NCBI GenBank assembly: GCA_903910495.1
Contig: CAIVZW010000276.1
Span: 1-9,874 of the forward strand
Source of the DNA: an uncultured beta proteobacterium
GTDB lineage: Bacteria > Pseudomonadota > Gammaproteobacteria > Burkholderiales > Rhodocyclaceae
Direction of reading: 5' to 3'
DNA: 9,874 bases
The notes below the pieces were generated by a model, which did no database searches, was not told the DNA's origin, and saw only the letters and a list, made by a program, of their open reading frames with translations. The position numbers and the translations under genes were made by a program. Below, in pieces: positions 7,263 through 9,874 of this stretch. Position 1 is the first letter of the stretch. Each line of letters begins with the position of its first letter.

Positions 7263-8282
7263 ATGCGAATTGAACAACTTCAGCAGCGTCTGCGTTCCCT
7301 GGGTGCCAAACCCTGTCATGAGCAGCGCGTACTCCGCGCCTGGCTGCAGGCACGTGCGCTGGATGGCGGTTCACGCCGGCAGCGGCCAGAAAATTTCCTC
7401 CCGCTGGATGTGCGCAATGAACTGCCAGCCATTACCAGCGAACTTGCGGCGCTTGTCCGTCTGTGTTCAGAACATCCCGGAGGTGATGGTTCCGTACGCC
7501 TGCTGCTTGAACTGGCCGATGGGCTGACGGTGGAGAGCGTGCTGCTGCCGCGTGATGGCTTGTGCGTTTCGACCCAGGTCGGCTGCGCGGTGGGCTGCGT
7601 GTTCTGCATGACCGGACGCGATGGTCTGCAGCGTCAACTCGGCAGTGCCGAGATCGTTGCCCAGGTGGTGCTCGCCCGCAGCCGGCGAGTGGTCAAGAAG
7701 GTCGTTTTCATGGGCATGGGCGAGCCGGCACACAATATGGATAATGTGCTCGAAGCCATCGAGTTGCTGGGTACAGCGGGCGCGATCGGGCACAAGAATC
7801 TTGTTTTTTCGACGGTCGGCGACCGGCGCGTTTTCGACCGGCTGCCGCTTGGCAAGGTCAGGCCGGCACTGGCACTATCGCTGCATACGACGGATGCCGG
7901 GCTGCGCGCCCGATTGCTGCCAAGGGCGCCGCACATCGACCCGGCCGAACTGGTTGAACTCGGCGAACGCTACGCACGGCTGACCGGCTACCCGATCCAG
8001 TACCAGTGGACTTTGCTCGAAGGCATCAACGACAGCGATGCAGAAATGAGGCGCCTGGCCCAACTTCTCGCCGGCAAATACGCGATGATGAATTTCATTC
8101 CCTTCAACACGATTGAGGGTTCGGGCTTCAAGCGACCAGCGTGGGAACGTGCCGCTGCGCTGGCCGACCAGTTGCGTCGGTGCGGCATTGTCGCCTGTCT
8201 GCGCGATTCCGCCGGGCAGGACATCGATGGCGCCTGCGGCCAGTTGCGTGCCCGCTCTGGCAGGAGCCCCGGTCCGGATTAA
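7263..8282 (+). CDS. RlmN/Cfr-family radical SAM RNA methyltransferase
   Basis: The protein has 339 residues, rather shorter than typical RlmN (about 360-390). The N-terminal ~65 residues match the small helical accessory domain (IEQLQQRLRSLGAKPCHEQR). The radical SAM core carries CAVGCVFC with the 4Fe4S cysteines at C108, C112 and C115, preceded by C101 in GLCVSTQ. It continues with GMGEP at 151-155 (SAM binding), SLHTT at 206-210, and FIPFN at 278-282. The C-terminal DIDGACGQL supplies C325, the equivalent of the methyl-carrying Cys of RlmN/Cfr. The family methylates adenosine C2 (RlmN: 23S A2503 and some tRNAs) or C8 (Cfr). The segment before DIDGACGQL reads RDSAGQ instead of the RlmN SRG-type pattern, so the exact target is unclear. 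ATG 7263 is the first start after an in-frame TAG (7248-7250); no ribosome binding site precedes it. Confidence 0.9.
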   Translation: MRIEQLQQRLRSLGAKPCHEQRVLRAWLQARALDGGSRRQRPENFLPLDVRNELPAITSELAALVRLCSEHPGGDGSVRLLLELADGLTVESVLLPRDGLCVSTQVGCAVGCVFCMTGRDGLQRQLGSAEIVAQVVLARSRRVVKKVVFMGMGEPAHNMDNVLEAIELLGTAGAIGHKNLVFSTVGDRRVFDRLPLGKVRPALALSLHTTDAGLRARLLPRAPHIDPAELVELGERYARLTGYPIQYQWTLLEGINDSDAEMRRLAQLLAGKYAMMNFIPFNTIEGSGFKRPAWERAAALADQLRRCGIVACLRDSAGQDIDGACGQLRARSGRSPGPD

Positions 8283-8314
8283 CCTGTGAGTATCACGGCA
8301 GGACGACTGACTCG

Positions 8315-8944
8315 TCAGGCCGCAAGCGCACATCGAGCCACCTCGTCGAGTGCCTGTGCCTCGGTGGCGACATGAATGACTCCCTCGACCCGGGCCGCAC
8401 CCTCGAGGCCGATGACCCGCTTGCCGAATTGCCGGCCCAATGCGACTTCCGACAGGGTTCCGAAACTGTCGCCAATGACCACAAGGCAAAATGCTGCGCG
8501 GGCGATGAGGGCGTTGCGGGCTTCGCCAATACCCGTCGCGATGACGATGCTTACATGGGGGTTGGCAAACGATGGGTCGGCATCAGGCAGCATGCCGATG
8601 CTCACTCCACCGGCGTCTGCCGCTCCCCGGCAGGCCGCTTCCATCACGCCCTGCCGGCCACCGCAAATGATGGCAAAGCCCATGCTGGCGAGTCCGCGTC
8701 CGACATTTTCTGCGGCCAGCAATTGCGCAGCGGAGGCATCGCGGGGGCCGATCACACCAACCGGAATACGCACGGGCACCCCGCTTTGCCGTTGCAGCCA
8801 GCTGGTGGCAACGATGCTGTCGACCGGTTCGCCCGAGACAGGCGAAGCGGCTTCCAGCCAGACACGCTGCTGTGCATCGAAGCGCCTGCCGCTGGAATCG
8901 AACAGGAAGCCTAGCGTACGGTCAAGTCTATAGGTGGCGTTCAT
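8315..8944 (-). CDS. SLOG-fold protein, TIGR00725 (LOG/lysine-decarboxylase-like) family, with N-terminal extension
   Basis: The protein has 209 residues. From ~60 it follows the TIGR00725/SLOG Rossmann-like fold: PVGVIGPRDAS (61-71), ICGGRQGVMEAACRGAADAG (93-112), GIGEARNALIARAA (138-151) and GDSFGTLSEVALGRQFGKRV (158-177). In related LOG proteins the GGxxGxxxE and GTxxE motifs bind nucleotides or their derivatives; LOG enzymes release cytokinin bases from nucleotides, and other SLOG domains sense nucleotides. The usual GGG before xGTLSE is GDS here. Residues 1-60 are an extension not needed for the fold, containing RLDRTLGFLFDSSGRRFD. The function of bacterial TIGR00725 proteins is unsettled and I assign none. 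The ATG overlaps the end of the upstream permease gene by 17 bp (8928-8944) with GGAAG just before it, which implies translational coupling. Confidence 0.85.
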   Translation of the reverse strand: MNATYRLDRTLGFLFDSSGRRFDAQQRVWLEAASPVSGEPVDSIVATSWLQRQSGVPVRIPVGVIGPRDASAAQLLAAENVGRGLASMGFAIICGGRQGVMEAACRGAADAGGVSIGMLPDADPSFANPHVSIVIATGIGEARNALIARAAFCLVVIGDSFGTLSEVALGRQFGKRVIGLEGAARVEGVIHVATEAQALDEVARCALAA

Positions 8945-9746
8945 GGCGGCTTCCGAACCATTCTCCGGTAGTCATGATCGTGGCACACGTTGCCGTGATC
9001 ATCAGTGCAAGTGCTGAGGCGGCCGGAAAATCCGTTCCGGTTTCCGAAATAAGGCTATAAAGTTGCAGGGGCAGGATATGCAGTTGGGTTCCGACCAGGG
9101 CCAGGGCCGTGCCGTAAGCTCCGAAAACTACCGCCGCGACCAGGCAGAACGCTGCCCCGAGCGGGGCAGCGACCTGCGGCAGCATTACTTGCCGGAGAGC
9201 CTGTGCCGGAGTGGCTCCGAGCGACTCGGCTACCTGCAGCTGTGCGCGGTCAAAATTGACCAGCACCGGCAATATCCCCATCACCACGCGCGGGATCAGG
9301 TAATACGACGAGGCAAACGCCAGGCCCCACGAGGTAAACAGCGCCTTGCCGATGATCACGGGGTCGAGCCCCGCATAGGACAGCAACTGGGTAAAGAAGC
9401 CTGATCGGCCATAGCCCAGAATGAAGCCATAGGCCACGATCAGGCCGGAAAATGTCAGCGGCAGCGCAATCACCAGTGAATACAGGGTGCGTCGACGCTC
9501 CGGCAGACGCGACAGGTGCAAGGCCACCGCAAAGCCCACCAGCGTCGACAGCGAGGCCGCTACCAGCGTAAGTACCAGACTGCCGGCAAGCGATGGCCAG
9601 AATGCCGGCAGCGAAAAGACACGGACGAAGGCCCTCGTGCCCTCGCGCAAGGCATCGACAGCCACCACCGCAACCGGGAGCATGAAGAACACTCCGAGAA
9701 AAGCGGCGGCGGGAGTGCTCAGCAACAGATACGTGCGCAGGCGCAT
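8928..9746 (-). CDS. ABC transporter permease, MetI-like (PotB/ThiP/AfuB-type)
   Basis: From the ATG at 9746 the protein has 272 residues; an in-frame TTG nine bases upstream (9755) would add three. I prefer ATG because AGG is only three bases from the TTG. It is very hydrophobic, with about six membrane segments, beginning LLLSTPAAAFLGVFFMLPVA. The cytoplasmic EAA loop, which docks the ATPase, is visible as AESLGATPAQALRQVMLPQV at about 190-210. YGFILGYGRSGFF and AYGTALALVGTQLHILPLQL resemble permeases for polyamines, iron(III), thiamine or related solutes; the substrate cannot be decided here. It follows a probable binding-protein gene with a 20-nt gap and overlaps the SLOG-family gene by 17 bp, so the three form one operon. 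The ATPase and, for this type, usually a second permease must lie upstream, outside the window. Confidence 0.9.
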   Translation of the reverse strand: MRLRTYLLLSTPAAAFLGVFFMLPVAVVAVDALREGTRAFVRVFSLPAFWPSLAGSLVLTLVAASLSTLVGFAVALHLSRLPERRRTLYSLVIALPLTFSGLIVAYGFILGYGRSGFFTQLLSYAGLDPVIIGKALFTSWGLAFASSYYLIPRVVMGILPVLVNFDRAQLQVAESLGATPAQALRQVMLPQVAAPLGAAFCLVAAVVFGAYGTALALVGTQLHILPLQLYSLISETGTDFPAASALALMITATCATIMTTGEWFGSRHERHL

Positions 9747-9766
9747 GGCAGGCAATTACCTGGAGC

Positions 9767-9874
9767 TCACTTGGCCTCTGTGGCAGCGACCCAGCCCTTG
9801 TCGACTTCCGCTTTCTTGGCCGCGGCAGCACGTACATCGAGCGGACGGACCTGTGGTGCGGCAGGCAGCTTGTC
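9767..9874 (-). CDS. C-terminal end of probable ABC transporter substrate-binding protein (5' part outside window)
   Basis: A minus-strand frame enters from the window edge and stops at TGA (9769-9767), giving 35 residues: DKLPAAPQVRPLDVRAAAAK, then KAEVDKGWVAATEAK. The short charged C-terminal helix ending in KGW-type sequence, and the location directly before an ABC permease on the same strand, suit the end of a periplasmic solute-binding protein. The visible part is too short to identify a domain, so the assignment rests mostly on context. The 20-nt gap to the permease start suggests cotranscription. Confidence 0.55.
   Translation of the reverse strand, partial: DKLPAAPQVRPLDVRAAAAKKAEVDKGWVAATEAK

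Noticed and set aside
8283..8302. Imperfect hairpin (CCTGTGA / TCACGGCAGG) between the convergent RlmN-like and SLOG genes, as a possible shared terminator
   Set aside because: The stem is short, has a three-base bulge, and neither strand has a T-run after it.
8376..8933. 185-codon open frame on the plus strand
   Set aside because: Antisense to the SLOG-family gene, Pro/Ala/Ser/Thr-rich, without recognisable motifs.

Overview
The window reads as chromosomal DNA of a GC-rich Gram-negative bacterium. An AcrA/AcrB-type efflux pump requires an outer membrane, and protein and codon style (NYN/LOTUS protein, sCache-2 sensor, AcrR-type circuit) suit a betaproteobacterium, perhaps of the Rhodocyclales. 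The lineage is an inference from remembered family resemblance, not from a search.

Layout. (1) Bases 1-423, minus strand: N-terminal part of a membrane sensor with an sCache-2 ligand-binding domain, cut by the window edge. (2) Bases 431-~812: frameshifted, 5'-deleted remnant of an IS3-family transposase, whose right end lies 7 bp from the sensor start codon. (3) Bases 862-1890, minus: NYN-domain (LabA/DUF88-like) putative RNase with a LOTUS/OST-HTH-like domain and a basic tail. (4) Bases 1989-2615, minus: AcrR-like TetR repressor, divergent from (5) bases 2770-3990 and 4003-7152, plus: an acrAB/mexAB-type RND operon (lipoprotein adaptor and inner-membrane pump). The 154-bp divergent region holds a perfect 10-bp-arm palindrome nearly identical to the E. 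coli acrAB operator, and it overlaps a well-formed promoter. (6) Bases 7263-8282, plus: radical SAM methyltransferase of the RlmN/Cfr family. (7) Bases 8315-9874, minus: end of a probable ABC substrate-binding protein, a MetI-type ABC permease, and a SLOG/TIGR00725-like protein overlapping the permease end.

How it works together. The repressor, operator and pump form a self-contained drug-responsive module: the repressor should sit on the palindrome, block the pump promoter and release it when it binds hydrophobic ligands. No outer-membrane channel gene follows acrB, so the pump must borrow one from elsewhere. The minus-strand operon at the right end links solute uptake to a nucleotide-binding-fold protein of unknown role. 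The RlmN-like gene and the SLOG gene converge with a 32-bp gap.

Most of the window is recognisable biology. The points most worth a second look are the conserved AcrR operator, the atypical RlmN/Cfr-like enzyme with no visible ribosome binding site, the N-terminally extended SLOG protein coupled to an ABC permease, and the vestigial sequences (IS3 remnant, antisense coding-like fragment after acrB). I found no CRISPR array, tRNA, rRNA or convincing rho-independent terminator.
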